In this document: piece by piece, positions 25,200-32,941 of the stretch
How the letters are laid out: every line of letters begins with the position of its first letter
Position numbering within the stretch: the stretch's first letter is position 1
Source of the DNA: Streptomyces minutiscleroticus
Lineage (GTDB): Bacteria; Actinomycetota; Actinomycetes; Streptomycetales; Streptomycetaceae
Assembly (NCBI RefSeq): GCF_014650875.1
Contig: NZ_BMVU01000028.1
Span: 1 to 64,000 of the forward strand
Length of the DNA: 64,000 nt
Direction of reading: 5' to 3'
Notes under the pieces: model-generated
Database searches by the model: none
Told to the model about the DNA's origin: nothing
The model's input: the letters and a program-made list of their open reading frames with translations, nothing else
Program-made: the position numbers and the translations under genes

Positions 25200-25886
25200 A
25201 TGAGTCTGTTGCGAGTGATCGGCCGCCCGATGCTGGCCTCGATGTTCATCACCGGGGGGCTGCACAGCCTGCGCGACCCCAAGTCCGTCGCACCGGCCGC
25301 GGAGCCGGTCGTGCGGCCGATCACCGAGCGCGTCCAGGTCCTCCCCGACGGCACCGAGCAGCTCGTACGGCTGAACGGCACCGTCCAGGTCGGCGCCGGC
25401 GTCCTGCTGGCCTTCGGCCGCGCGCCGCGGCTGGCGGCGCTGGCCCTGGCGGCGACGACCGTGCCCACCACGCTGGCGGCCCACCGCTTCTGGGAGGAGG
25501 AGGACCCCGGCGCCCGCGCCCAGCAGCGGATCCACTTCTTCAAGAACATGTCGATGCTCGGCGGACTGCTGATCGCGGCCGACGACACCGGCGGCGCCCC
25601 GTCGCTGCTGTGGCGCACCCGGCACGGCGCCCGCACGCTGCGCCGCGAGGCCAAGCTGGCGCAGCGGTCCGCCCGGGCGGGGGCGCGCCCGGCGGCGGCC
25701 GTGAGCGGCGTCAGGTCCGCGGTGGGCGGCGTGACCTCCACCGTCGGCGGCGGTGCCAAGGCCGCGGCCGGCGGTGCCAGGTCCGCGGCGAGCGGTGTCA
25801 CGTCCACCGTCGGCGGCGGCGCCAAGGCCGCGGTGGGCGGCGTCAAGTCGGGCGTCGGCAGCGCCAAGGCCAAGCTGCCCGTCTGA
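25200..25886 (+). CDS. DoxX-like membrane protein with repetitive C-terminus
   Basis: 228 aa from the ATG at 25200 (GGAGAG upstream). The first 140 residues form a DoxX fold with four helices (MLASMFITGGLHSLRDP, GVLLAFGRAPRLAALALAA, FWEEEDPGARAQQRIHFFKN). The C-terminal 80 residues are a Gly/Ala/Val/Lys repeat in which a 22-residue unit, VTSTVGGGAKAAxGG..., occurs twice in tandem (DNA 25731-25796 and 25797-25862). DoxX proteins associate with redox and thiol-stress systems at the membrane. The repeat tail could be a flexible, basic surface segment; its role is unknown. Confidence 0.88.
   Translation: MSLLRVIGRPMLASMFITGGLHSLRDPKSVAPAAEPVVRPITERVQVLPDGTEQLVRLNGTVQVGAGVLLAFGRAPRLAALALAATTVPTTLAAHRFWEEEDPGARAQQRIHFFKNMSMLGGLLIAADDTGGAPSLLWRTRHGARTLRREAKLAQRSARAGARPAAAVSGVRSAVGGVTSTVGGGAKAAAGGARSAASGVTSTVGGGAKAAVGGVKSGVGSAKAKLPV
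25731..25862 (+). repeat. 66-bp tandem repeat inside the DoxX-like gene
   Basis: Two in-frame copies (25731-25796, 25797-25862) encode the VTSTVGGGAKAA unit; a weaker related copy (SGVRSAVGG) lies just before. Confidence 0.75.
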
Positions 25887-25990
25887 GCCCCGGCCGCCGC
25901 CACCGCCCGCGGAGGTTCCTCCTCGGCGGGACGGTGGGTTCCGGGCGGCCACCGCCATCCATGGCGACGGAACCAGGAGCCCGGAGCAGC

Positions 25991-26034
25991 CCGTACGGCC
26001 GCCGGGGGCGGTGGCCCTCCCGGCGGCCGTACGG
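25991..26034. terminator. Perfect 16-bp hairpin after the DoxX-like gene
   Basis: Arms 25991-26006 and 26019-26034 (CCGTACGGCCGCCGGG and its exact complement), 12-nt loop, about 105 bp beyond the DoxX-like stop. Probably a terminator. Confidence 0.7.
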
Positions 26035-26178
26035 TGGGGCCGGCCCGGGCGGCCCCGACCCGGCCCCGGAGGCGCAGCGTCCCGCGGCCCGGGGGCTCCC
26101 GCCCGGCCGGGCGCGCAGCATGCGCTGGAGGGCGCCGCGGGAGGCGGCCTGTTCCCGGCACCCCGTCGGACCGCGGCA

Positions 26179-26227
26179 GCCCCGGTCCGTGCCCCGCCCG
26201 TACTCCGGACGGGGCACGGACCGGGGC
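26179..26227. terminator. Perfect 17-bp hairpin upstream of wrbA
   Basis: Arms 26179-26195 and 26211-26227 with a 15-nt loop. It is the second long perfect hairpin in the same intergenic region and lies 98 bp upstream of the wrbA start, so it could be a second terminator or act in the wrbA leader. Confidence 0.55.
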
Positions 26228-26324
26228 GATCCGCGGGTGAACGGGTGGTCCTCAGGACGGCCGCGCGGTCGCGGAGGAGTTCCGGGAACGCATGGACAGC
26301 ACCCTTACGCACAAGGAGACGTTC

Positions 26325-26930
26325 ATGGGGACTCGAGTCGCCGTCATCTACTACAGCGCCACCGGCAACGTGCACGCCCTGGCCGACGCCCTGGCCAAGG
26401 GCGCGGCGAGCCGGGGTGCCGAGGTCAGGCTGCGGCGGGTGCCGGAGCTGGCGCCCGACTCCGCCATCGACGCCAACCCCGCCTGGCGGGCGCACGTGGA
26501 CGCCACCAAGAACGAGGTCCCGGAGGCGACCCTGGAGGACCTGGAGTGGGCGACGGCCTACGCCTTCGGCACGCCCACCCGCTTCGGCAACGTGGCGTCG
26601 CAGCTGAAGCAGTTCATCGACCTCACCGGGGGCCAGTGGCAGGCGGGCGTGTTCCACAACAAGCCCGCCACCAGCTTCACCTCGGCGATGAACCGCCACG
26701 GCGGACAGGAGTCGACCCTGCTGTCCCTCAACAACGTCTTCTACCACTGGGGCTGCGTCATCGTGCCGCCCGGCTACACCGACCCGCTGCTGTTCAACGC
26801 GGGCGGCAACCCGTACGGCACGAGCTGGCCCAGCGGCGGCGGCGAGACCCCGGACGAGGCCACCCTGGAGGCCGCCCGCTACCAGGGCCGCCACCTGGCG
26901 GACGTCGCCGGCCGGCTGGTGGCGGGCTGA
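26325..26930 (+). CDS. wrbA: NAD(P)H:quinone oxidoreductase, WrbA type
   Basis: 201 aa, ATG with AAGGAGA upstream. The flavodoxin fold is clear: FMN phosphate loop VIYYSATGNVHALADAL (residues 5-21), FMN ring loops GTPTRFGNVASQLKQF and TSAMNRHGGQESTLLSL, and the WrbA-specific insert NNVFYHWGCVIVPPGYTD. WrbA is a tetrameric, cytosolic, two-electron quinone reductase that avoids semiquinone radicals. It fits the many redox-detoxification genes in this part of the window. Confidence 0.94.
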   Translation: MGTRVAVIYYSATGNVHALADALAKGAASRGAEVRLRRVPELAPDSAIDANPAWRAHVDATKNEVPEATLEDLEWATAYAFGTPTRFGNVASQLKQFIDLTGGQWQAGVFHNKPATSFTSAMNRHGGQESTLLSLNNVFYHWGCVIVPPGYTDPLLFNAGGNPYGTSWPSGGGETPDEATLEAARYQGRHLADVAGRLVAG

Positions 26931-26943
26931 CCGGGCGCACCGT

Positions 26944-26984
26944 CGCGGCGCCCGGCCCCCCGGCGCAGGGGGCCGGGCGCCGCG
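26944..26984. terminator. 17-bp hairpin between wrbA and the lamin-tail gene
   Basis: A near-perfect stem (core arms 26946-26960 and 26968-26982, extended by two pairs) with a 7-nt loop, 13 bp after the wrbA stop and 6 bp from the stop of the convergent gene. Bidirectional terminator. Confidence 0.75.
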
Positions 26985-26990
26985 GTGCCG

Positions 26991-27485
26991 TCAGCCGTGG
27001 AACGCGATGTACCCGTTGCCGTCGCGGTCGTCGGCCCTCTTCGTGTAGGAGTGCACGTCGGCGCGGCTGCCGGAGGGCTTGTACAGGTAGATGGTGTCCT
27101 TGTCGTTGTTCCACATGAAGTTGCAGTTGTTGCGGTACACGACGTTGCCGGCGTCCGAGTCGGTGCCCTTGCCGCCGCGCAGCTTCACGTAGTCGCCCGG
27201 TTCGAGCTTGTGGCTCTTGGTGAAGGTGAAGCGGTTGCCCGTGGCGTCCTTGACCACGTACCCCTTCAGGTTCACGGTCGCCGTCTTCGAGTAGTTCTTG
27301 ACGGTCAGGTACTCCTGCTTGGTGTTGCCGGTGGAGCAGCTGTTGGAGTCCCGGCCGGGCGCGTCGTACTGGACGCCGCGGACCTTGAGCGCCGACGAGT
27401 ACTCGGCGGCCTGCGCCGGGACGGCGCTCAGGGCGGCGAACGCGCCGGCGGCCACGACGGCCACCACGACACTGTTCTTGCGCAT
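26991..27485 (-). CDS. Secreted lamin-tail-domain protein
   Basis: 164 aa with a Sec signal peptide (MRKNSVVVAVVAAGAFAALSAVPAQA, cleavage after AQA; quoted in full it exceeds no domain). The mature part is a compact lamin-tail-like beta domain (QEYLTVKNYSKTATVNLKGY, GNRFTFTKSHKLEPGDYVKL, NNDKDTIYLYKPSGSRADVH). Two cysteines (SCSTGN and NNCNF) could form a disulfide. Such domains are found alone or attached to nucleases and cell-wall proteins, and their ligand is unknown. The promoter region rightward of the start is unusually AT-rich (27500-27550), including a TACGAT that could be a -10 box. Confidence 0.85.
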   Translation of the reverse strand: MRKNSVVVAVVAAGAFAALSAVPAQAAEYSSALKVRGVQYDAPGRDSNSCSTGNTKQEYLTVKNYSKTATVNLKGYVVKDATGNRFTFTKSHKLEPGDYVKLRGGKGTDSDAGNVVYRNNCNFMWNNDKDTIYLYKPSGSRADVHSYTKRADDRDGNGYIAFHG

Positions 27486-27603
27486 GAGGAAATCCCCCCT
27501 CGGTGATGCGATTGAGACACAGATCGTACACAATTCATGCACATCTGATGACCCGTCGTTCCGATCAGTGGGCGACGGTGGGCGCGACCGGCTCGCGCCG
27601 TCG

Positions 27604-30135
27604 TCAGCCGTCCCCCGCCGGGGCCGCCGGTTCCGCCGCCGCCCGTACCGTCAGTGTCATGGTGAGGCCGCCGCCCGGGGTGTCGTCGGCCGTGAGGGTG
27701 CCGCCCATGGCCTCGGCGAAGCCGCGGGCGACGGCGAGGCCCAGGCCGACCCCGGCGCCGCGCGGGGCGTCGCCGTAGCGCTGGAACGGTTCGAAGATAC
27801 GGTCCTTGGCCTCGTCGGGGACGCCGGGGCCGCGGTCGACGATCCGCAGCTCGACGCGGTCGCCGATGGCGCTCGCCGCGACGAGGACCGCCTCGTCCCG
27901 CGGGCTGTACTTGACGGCGTTCTCCACGAGGTTGGCGACGGCCCGCTCCAGCAGGCCGGGGTCGACCGCCACCATGGGCAGGTTCTCCGGTACGTCCAGC
28001 AGCACACTGTCCTCGGGGACGCCGCCGAGCGCCATGGGCACCACCTCGTCGAGGTCGATCTCGCGGATGAGGGGGGTGACGGTGCCGGTGTGCAGGCGGG
28101 ACATGTCGAGCAGGTTGCCGACCAGGTGGTCGAGGCGGTCGGTGCCCTCCTCGATGCCCGCCAGGAGTTCGGCCTCGTCCTCCGGCGACCAGTCGACGTC
28201 GTCGGAGCGCAGCGAGGTGACGGCCGCCTTGATGGCGGCCAGGGGCGTGCGCAGGTCGTGGCTGACGGCGGCGAGCAGGGCGGTGCGGATGCGGTTGCCC
28301 TCGGCCAGCTCGCGGGCCCGCTCCGCCTCGTCGACCAGGCGCTCGCGGTCGACGACGACGGCGGCCTGGGCGGCGAACGCGCCGAGGACGCGGCGGTCCT
28401 CGGCGGGCAGGACGCGCCCGGTCAGGGCGAGCGCCATGTGGTCGCCGACGGGCATGTCGACGTCCGCGTCCTCGGGGCGCGCGGGCGGCGGGGCGCCGCC
28501 CGCACTGCCGGTGCAGGTCCACGGCTCCATGTCGCCGCCGCGCTCCAGAAGCGCCACGGAGTCCATGGAGAAGGTCTCCCTGACCCGGTCGAGGAGGGCC
28601 TGGAGGCTGGTCTCGCCGCGCAGCACGTTGCCGGCGAGGAAGGAGAGGATCTCCGACTCCGCGCGCAGCCGGGCCGCCTGGTGGGTGCGGCGGGCGGCGA
28701 GGTCGACGACGGAGGCGACCGACACGGCCACGGACACGAAGATGACGATGGCGACGATGTTCTTCGGGTCCGACACCGTCAGCCGGTGCAGCGGCGGGGT
28801 GAAGAAATAGTTGAGCAGCAGGGTGCAGAACGCGGCCGAGGCCAGCGCCGGGAGCAGCCCGCCGAGCAGGGCCGCGGCCACGGTCAGGGCCAGGAACAGC
28901 AGCATGTCGTTGGCGAGGCCGGGGTCGGCGTCGACGTGGGTCAGCAGCAGGGCGAGCAGCGTGGGCCCCAGGACGCCGGCGATCCAGCCCCAGATCACAC
29001 GGTGGCGGCCGAGCCGGGCGCCGCGCGCCACGGGCAGCCCGCGCCGTACGCCGGCGGCCTCGTCGTGGGTGACGATGTGCACGTCGAGGTCGGGCCCGGA
29101 GCGTACGGCGACGGTGGCGCCGACGCCGCGCCCGAAGAGGTACTGCCACGTCCTGCGCCGGCTGGCGCCGAGCACGATCTGCGTGGCGTTGACCCCGCGG
29201 GCGAAGTCCAGCATGGCCTGCGGGACGTCGTCGCCGACGACGTGGTGGAAGGAGCCGCCGAGGTCCTCGACGAGGACGCGCTGGACGGCCAGCTCCTTGG
29301 GCGAGGCGGCCCGCAGGCCGTCGCTGCGCGAGACGTGGACGGCCAGCACCTCGCCGCCCGCGCCCTTCTCCGCGAGCCGGGCGGCGCGCCGGATGAGCGT
29401 ACGCCCCTCGGGCCCGCCGGTGAGGCCGACGACGATGCGCTCGCGGGCCTGCCAGGTGGAGTGGATGCCGTGCTCGCCGCGGTACTGCCGCAGGTACTCG
29501 TCGACGCGGTCGGCGGTCCACAGCAGGGCCAGTTCGCGCAGGGCGGTGAGGTTGCCGGGCCGGAAGTAGTTGGACAGGGCGGCGTCGACCTTGTCGGCCG
29601 CGTAGACGTTGCCGTGGGCCATGCGGCGGCGCAGCGCCTGCGGTGACATGTCGACCAGCTCTATCTGGTCGGCCCGCCGCACCACCTCGTCGGGGACGGT
29701 CTCCCGCTGCCGTACGCCCGTGATGGACTCGACGACGTCGCCCAGGGACTCCAGGTGCTGGATGTTGACGGTGGAGATCACGTCGATGCCGGCGGCGAGC
29801 AGCTCCTCGACGTCCTGCCAGCGCTTGGCGTTGCGCGAGCCGGGGACGTTGGTGTGGGCCAGCTCGTCGACGAGGGCGACGGCCGGGCGGCGGCGCAGCA
29901 CGGCGTCCACGTCCATCTCGGTGAAGACGGCGTCCCGGTAGGAGAGCTCCTTCCTCGGCACCTCTTCGAGGCCGTGCAGCATCACCTCGGTACGGGGCCG
30001 GTCGTGGTGCTCGACGTGGGCGACGACGCAGTCGGTGCCGCGCTCGGTCCGGCGGTGGGCCTCGGACAGCATGGCGTAGGTCTTGCCGACGCCCGGTGCC
30101 GCGCCGAGGTAGATCCGTAGCTTGCCGCGTGCCAT
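27604..30135 (-). CDS. kdpD: KdpD-type sensor histidine kinase
   Basis: 843 aa with full KdpD architecture: N-terminal KdpD domain with Walker A GAAPGVGKTYAM (about 10-21) and DELAHTNVPGSRNAKRWQDV, a universal-stress-protein domain (about 245-370), four transmembrane helices of the DUF4118 type (about 395-500), a GAF-like region, then HisKA with phospho-acceptor in AAVSHDLRTPLAA and an HATPase ending in GAGVGLGLAVARGF. It senses K+ limitation or turgor and phosphorylates KdpE. It follows kdpE by 65 bp on the same strand. No kdpFABC potassium-pump genes are in the window, so the pair is an orphan here. Confidence 0.95.
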   Translation of the reverse strand: MARGKLRIYLGAAPGVGKTYAMLSEAHRRTERGTDCVVAHVEHHDRPRTEVMLHGLEEVPRKELSYRDAVFTEMDVDAVLRRRPAVALVDELAHTNVPGSRNAKRWQDVEELLAAGIDVISTVNIQHLESLGDVVESITGVRQRETVPDEVVRRADQIELVDMSPQALRRRMAHGNVYAADKVDAALSNYFRPGNLTALRELALLWTADRVDEYLRQYRGEHGIHSTWQARERIVVGLTGGPEGRTLIRRAARLAEKGAGGEVLAVHVSRSDGLRAASPKELAVQRVLVEDLGGSFHHVVGDDVPQAMLDFARGVNATQIVLGASRRRTWQYLFGRGVGATVAVRSGPDLDVHIVTHDEAAGVRRGLPVARGARLGRHRVIWGWIAGVLGPTLLALLLTHVDADPGLANDMLLFLALTVAAALLGGLLPALASAAFCTLLLNYFFTPPLHRLTVSDPKNIVAIVIFVSVAVSVASVVDLAARRTHQAARLRAESEILSFLAGNVLRGETSLQALLDRVRETFSMDSVALLERGGDMEPWTCTGSAGGAPPPARPEDADVDMPVGDHMALALTGRVLPAEDRRVLGAFAAQAAVVVDRERLVDEAERARELAEGNRIRTALLAAVSHDLRTPLAAIKAAVTSLRSDDVDWSPEDEAELLAGIEEGTDRLDHLVGNLLDMSRLHTGTVTPLIREIDLDEVVPMALGGVPEDSVLLDVPENLPMVAVDPGLLERAVANLVENAVKYSPRDEAVLVAASAIGDRVELRIVDRGPGVPDEAKDRIFEPFQRYGDAPRGAGVGLGLAVARGFAEAMGGTLTADDTPGGGLTMTLTVRAAAEPAAPAGDG

Positions 30136-30200
30136 GGTGTGTCGTTCCTGTCCGGAGTGCGGTGGGGCCGGGGCGCCCGCGCGGGGCGGGTGCGGGGCCG

Positions 30201-30887
30201 TCACGGCTCGAAGCGGTACCCCATGCCGGGCACGGTGATCAGGTGCCGCGGGTGCGACGGGTCGGCCTCCAGCTTGCGCCGCAGCTGGGCCATGTAGACG
30301 CGCAGGTAGTTCGTCTGGGTGCCGTACGTGGGGCCCCACACCTCCTGGAGCAGCTGCTTCTGGGTGATCAGCAGGCCGGGGTTGCGCACGAGCACCTCCA
30401 GCAGGTGCCACTCGGTGGGGGTGAGCCGGACGTCGCGGCCGCCGCGGGTGACCTTCTTGGCCAGCAGGTCCACCGTCATGTCCCCGGCGCTGACGACCGG
30501 TGTGTCCCCGGCCGGCGGTGCCACCGTCTCGGTCCTGCGGACCGCCGCGCGCAGCCGCGCGAGCAGCTCGTCCATGCTGAACGGCTTGGTGACGTAGTCG
30601 TCGGCCCCCGCGTCGAGCGCCTCGACCTTCTCGTCCGAGGTGCTGCGCGCGGAGACCACCAGGATGGGCGCCCGCGTCCAGCCCCGCAGCCCGCGGATCA
30701 CCTCGATGCCGTCCATGTCGGGCAGGCCGAGGTCGAGGAGGACCACGTCGGGCGGGGCGGAGGCGGCCAGCCGCAGGGCCGCGGCGCCGTCGCGCGCGGC
30801 CTCCACCTCGTACGTACGGGCCTTGAGGTTGATCACGAAAGCCCGTGCGAGCTGGGGATCGTCCTCCACCACCAGCACCCGGGTCAT
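30201..30887 (-). CDS. kdpE: KdpE-type response regulator
   Basis: 228 aa, OmpR/PhoB class. The receiver domain has the acidic pair VEDDPQ, phospho-acceptor Asp in VVLLDLGLPDMDG (about 52), Ser in VVSARS and Lys in DDYVTKPF. The winged-helix output domain (about 130-228) ends with the KdpE-like TQTNYLRVYMAQLRRKLE and VPGMGYRFEP. It is the first gene of a two-gene operon with kdpD. The gene order kdpE-kdpD is the reverse of E. coli. Confidence 0.95.
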   Translation of the reverse strand: MTRVLVVEDDPQLARAFVINLKARTYEVEAARDGAAALRLAASAPPDVVLLDLGLPDMDGIEVIRGLRGWTRAPILVVSARSTSDEKVEALDAGADDYVTKPFSMDELLARLRAAVRRTETVAPPAGDTPVVSAGDMTVDLLAKKVTRGGRDVRLTPTEWHLLEVLVRNPGLLITQKQLLQEVWGPTYGTQTNYLRVYMAQLRRKLEADPSHPRHLITVPGMGYRFEP

Positions 30888-31010
30888 CGCGTGCCGTCCT
30901 TTCCGTCGCCGTGACGTGCCGATCGTACGGCCGGGGGGCGGGGGCGCGGATCGGCGCCCCCGCCCCTTGACGACCCTCATACGGTCACGGCGACAACCTT
31001 GACGACTTCC

Positions 31011-31864
31011 TTACGCGGAACCCTCCGGCCTGGGGCGACGTGCGCGGCGCGCCAGGCGCAGCACCGTCCCCTCGCCGTTGGCCGACAGGAGCAGCGAGCC
31101 GTCCGGTCCGTGACGCCGCCGCTGGCGAAGCTGGAGACGAACATGCGGTTCTCCGCGTCGAACGCCGCGCTGTCCAGGTCCGTCAGGCCGCTGGTGACGA
31201 CGGTGCGGGAGCCGGTGCCGTGGAGGTCGACGCGGGTGACGACGCCCGCCGCCCCGCGCGACAGCACGTGCAGGACGCCGTCTTCGTCGAAGCGGACCGC
31301 GACCGGCTCGTGGACGTCCTCCGCGACCGGTTCGGGCGTGCCGCCGTCGGGCGGGATGCGCCAGACCTGGCCGGTCAGCACGACCGGGTCGCGGCCGTCC
31401 GGGAACAGTTCGAGGAGCCGCCCGTCCACCCGCGTCTCGTTGACGAAGAGCCGGTCGCCGACGCAGGTGATGCCGTTGGGAAGCTTCACCCGGTCGGAGA
31501 CGAGGGAGTACTCCCCGGCGGGGCTGCGGCGCCGCACCTTCCCCGGCACCAGGTCCGCGATGTACATCGAGCCGTCCGCGCCGAAGGCCAGGTCGTCCGG
31601 CGAGAGCACCGGGCCGTCCGCCTCCACCACCGTCTCGACGTCCCCGGTGGCGGGGTCGACGGCGCTGATCCGCCCGGCCAGGTACTGCGCCGCGCAGAGC
31701 CGCCCGTCCGGGCCGAACGCCACACCGTTGGAGCCCCACAGCGGGTTCGGCGGGTTGAGCCGGCGCAGGTCCCAGTGCTCGCTCCGGGCGCGGTGCCGGC
31801 CGGCGGCGCCGAAGCGGCCGGGCGCCGTGTCCGGCGTGTCCGCCCGCGCGCTGTCCCGGCTCAC
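31011..31864 (-). pseudogene. SMP-30/gluconolactonase-like beta-propeller, frameshifted near its end
   Basis: From the GTG at 31864 the frame encodes a six-bladed propeller of the SMP-30/strictosidine-synthase kind: NGVAFGPDGRLCAAQYLAGR, DDLAFGADGSMYIADLV, LPNGITCVGDRLFVNE, AFDAENRMFVSSFASGG. At about 31108 the frame breaks; adding one base restores PDGSLLLSANGEGTVLRLARR and a TAA stop at 31011. Without it the protein ends in nonsense at 30977. The start overlaps the stop of the upstream monooxygenase remnant (GTGA), so the two were an operon. Because the indel is a single base in a C run and only the last 30 residues are affected, a sequencing error is possible. Confidence 0.7.
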
Positions 31865-32425
31865 CGCGCGTCCGCCAGGACCTCGTCCATGCCGCCGCTC
31901 GCGCGCCACTCCCTCAGCAGCGCGTGGAACGCGACCGGGCCGTCGCCGTAGGACTCGCTGCGCTGCCGGGGCACGCCCTCGTCGTTGTAGTAGCCGGGGG
32001 TGCACTCGGCCTGGGACTCGTACAGGCCGGCCGCCTTCTTGCGGATGGTGTCCACCCAGGCGCGCTCGGCCTCCTCGGTGGGCTCCACGGCGCCCGCCCC
32101 GCGCCGGCGCGCCTCGGCGACCACCTCGGCGACGCGGGTGGCCTGCTCGTCGAGGACGTGGACGAAGTTGACGGCGCCGGCGTTCTGCAGCGGGCCCAGC
32201 TGGAAGAGGTCGGGGAAGCCGTTGCCGTAGAAGCCGTGCAGCGTCCGGGGACCGGTGCGCCACGCGCCGGTCAGCGCGACGCCGCCGCGCCCGTGCACCG
32301 GCAGGTTCCCGGAGAGGACGCCGGAGGCGCCGACGTCGAAGCCGGTCGCGAAGACGACGCAGTCGACCTCGTACGCGACGCCGTGGACCTCGTCCGGCCG
32401 GCCACCGGCCTCACGCAGGGCACCG
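31861..32425 (-). pseudogene. Flavin-containing Baeyer-Villiger monooxygenase, 5'-truncated remnant
   Basis: The minus strand encodes the C-terminal 170-190 residues of a Baeyer-Villiger monooxygenase: VDCVVFATGFDVG (the conserved ATGF segment), HGFYGNGFPDLFQLGPLQNA, NFVHVLDEQATRVAEVV, CTPGYYNDEG and FHALLREWRASGG. The N-terminal FAD and NADPH Rossmann motifs and the BVMO fingerprint are absent: upstream of about 32425 the frame runs into GC-rich intergenic sequence without a start codon. Roughly 350 residues are missing, so this is a deletion remnant. It overlaps the SMP-30 gene by 4 bp. Confidence 0.82.
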
Positions 32426-32588
32426 CGGCCGGGACGGCCGGGGACGCCGCCGGCTGACGGGGGCCCTTTCCCGCCACGCCCGCCCGGCGGGCGGGGCGGG
32501 CGGCCGTCCCGCCCGCCGGGCGGCGGAGCACCGCCGTCCGCCCCGGGGGACCTGTCGCCGCACGCCGTCCCGGTGCTACGGTGCGGCC

Positions 32589-32726
32589 ATGACCACGTAC
32601 GCGATCACCGGTGGGACTGGGCCGTCGAGCCACGGCCCGCACGCGTGCGCCTCCCGCGGCCTGAGCTGTCTGTGCCGCCGCGGGCGGATCGGCTCCCCGC
32701 CGTGTACCCGCCGCGGCTGTCGCTGA
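32589..32726 (+). CDS. Possible cysteine-rich leader peptide upstream of the dioxygenase
   Basis: A 45-codon ATG ORF ending TRRGCR-stop, with five Cys codons in its second half (one ACAS, SCLC, PCT, GCR). It ends 216 bp before the TauD-type gene, and an 8-bp hairpin follows at 32831-32849. Actinomycete sulfur genes are often preceded by short leader peptides with Cys near the end. There is no clear ribosome site and the usual leader signature is absent, so this is a weak call; it may be a chance ORF. Confidence 0.25.
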   Translation: MTTYAITGGTGPSSHGPHACASRGLSCLCRRGRIGSPPCTRRGCR

Positions 32727-32830
32727 CCTCCGCGTCCGACCGCCGCGGGCCCGCTTCCCGCACGTAGCCGTCCTTCGCGCGACGGCCCGTGGGAGCGTCG
32801 GCCGTTCACACCGTTCCCCGCACACCATGC

Positions 32831-32849
32831 GCCGTCGGCGTCCGACGGC
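32831..32849 (+). promoter_or_regulatory. Stem-loop in the dioxygenase leader
   Basis: GCCGTCGG and CCGACGGC form a perfect 8-bp stem with a 3-nt loop, 93 bp before the dioxygenase start. It could act in attenuation. Confidence 0.35.
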
Positions 32850-32941
32850 TCCCGCCCGGTGCGTTCCGTGCGCCGCCCCGCCGTCCGTGCGCCGCCCTCC
32901 CCCTTCACCGAGCCCTGCCACTCAGCGACAGGAGACCTCCC

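Larger units (their letters stand above)
25887..26324. other. Intergenic region with two long hairpins
   Basis: 438 bp between the DoxX-like gene and wrbA. Apart from the two hairpins listed separately it shows no ORF. The wrbA promoter must lie at or after the second hairpin. Confidence 0.5.
32426..32941. other. Region between the monooxygenase remnant and the dioxygenase
   Basis: About 516 bp. It holds GC-rich palindromic sequence at 32470-32520, a short Cys-rich ORF at 32589 and an 8-bp hairpin at 32831, both listed separately. The dioxygenase promoter must lie here. Confidence 0.45.
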
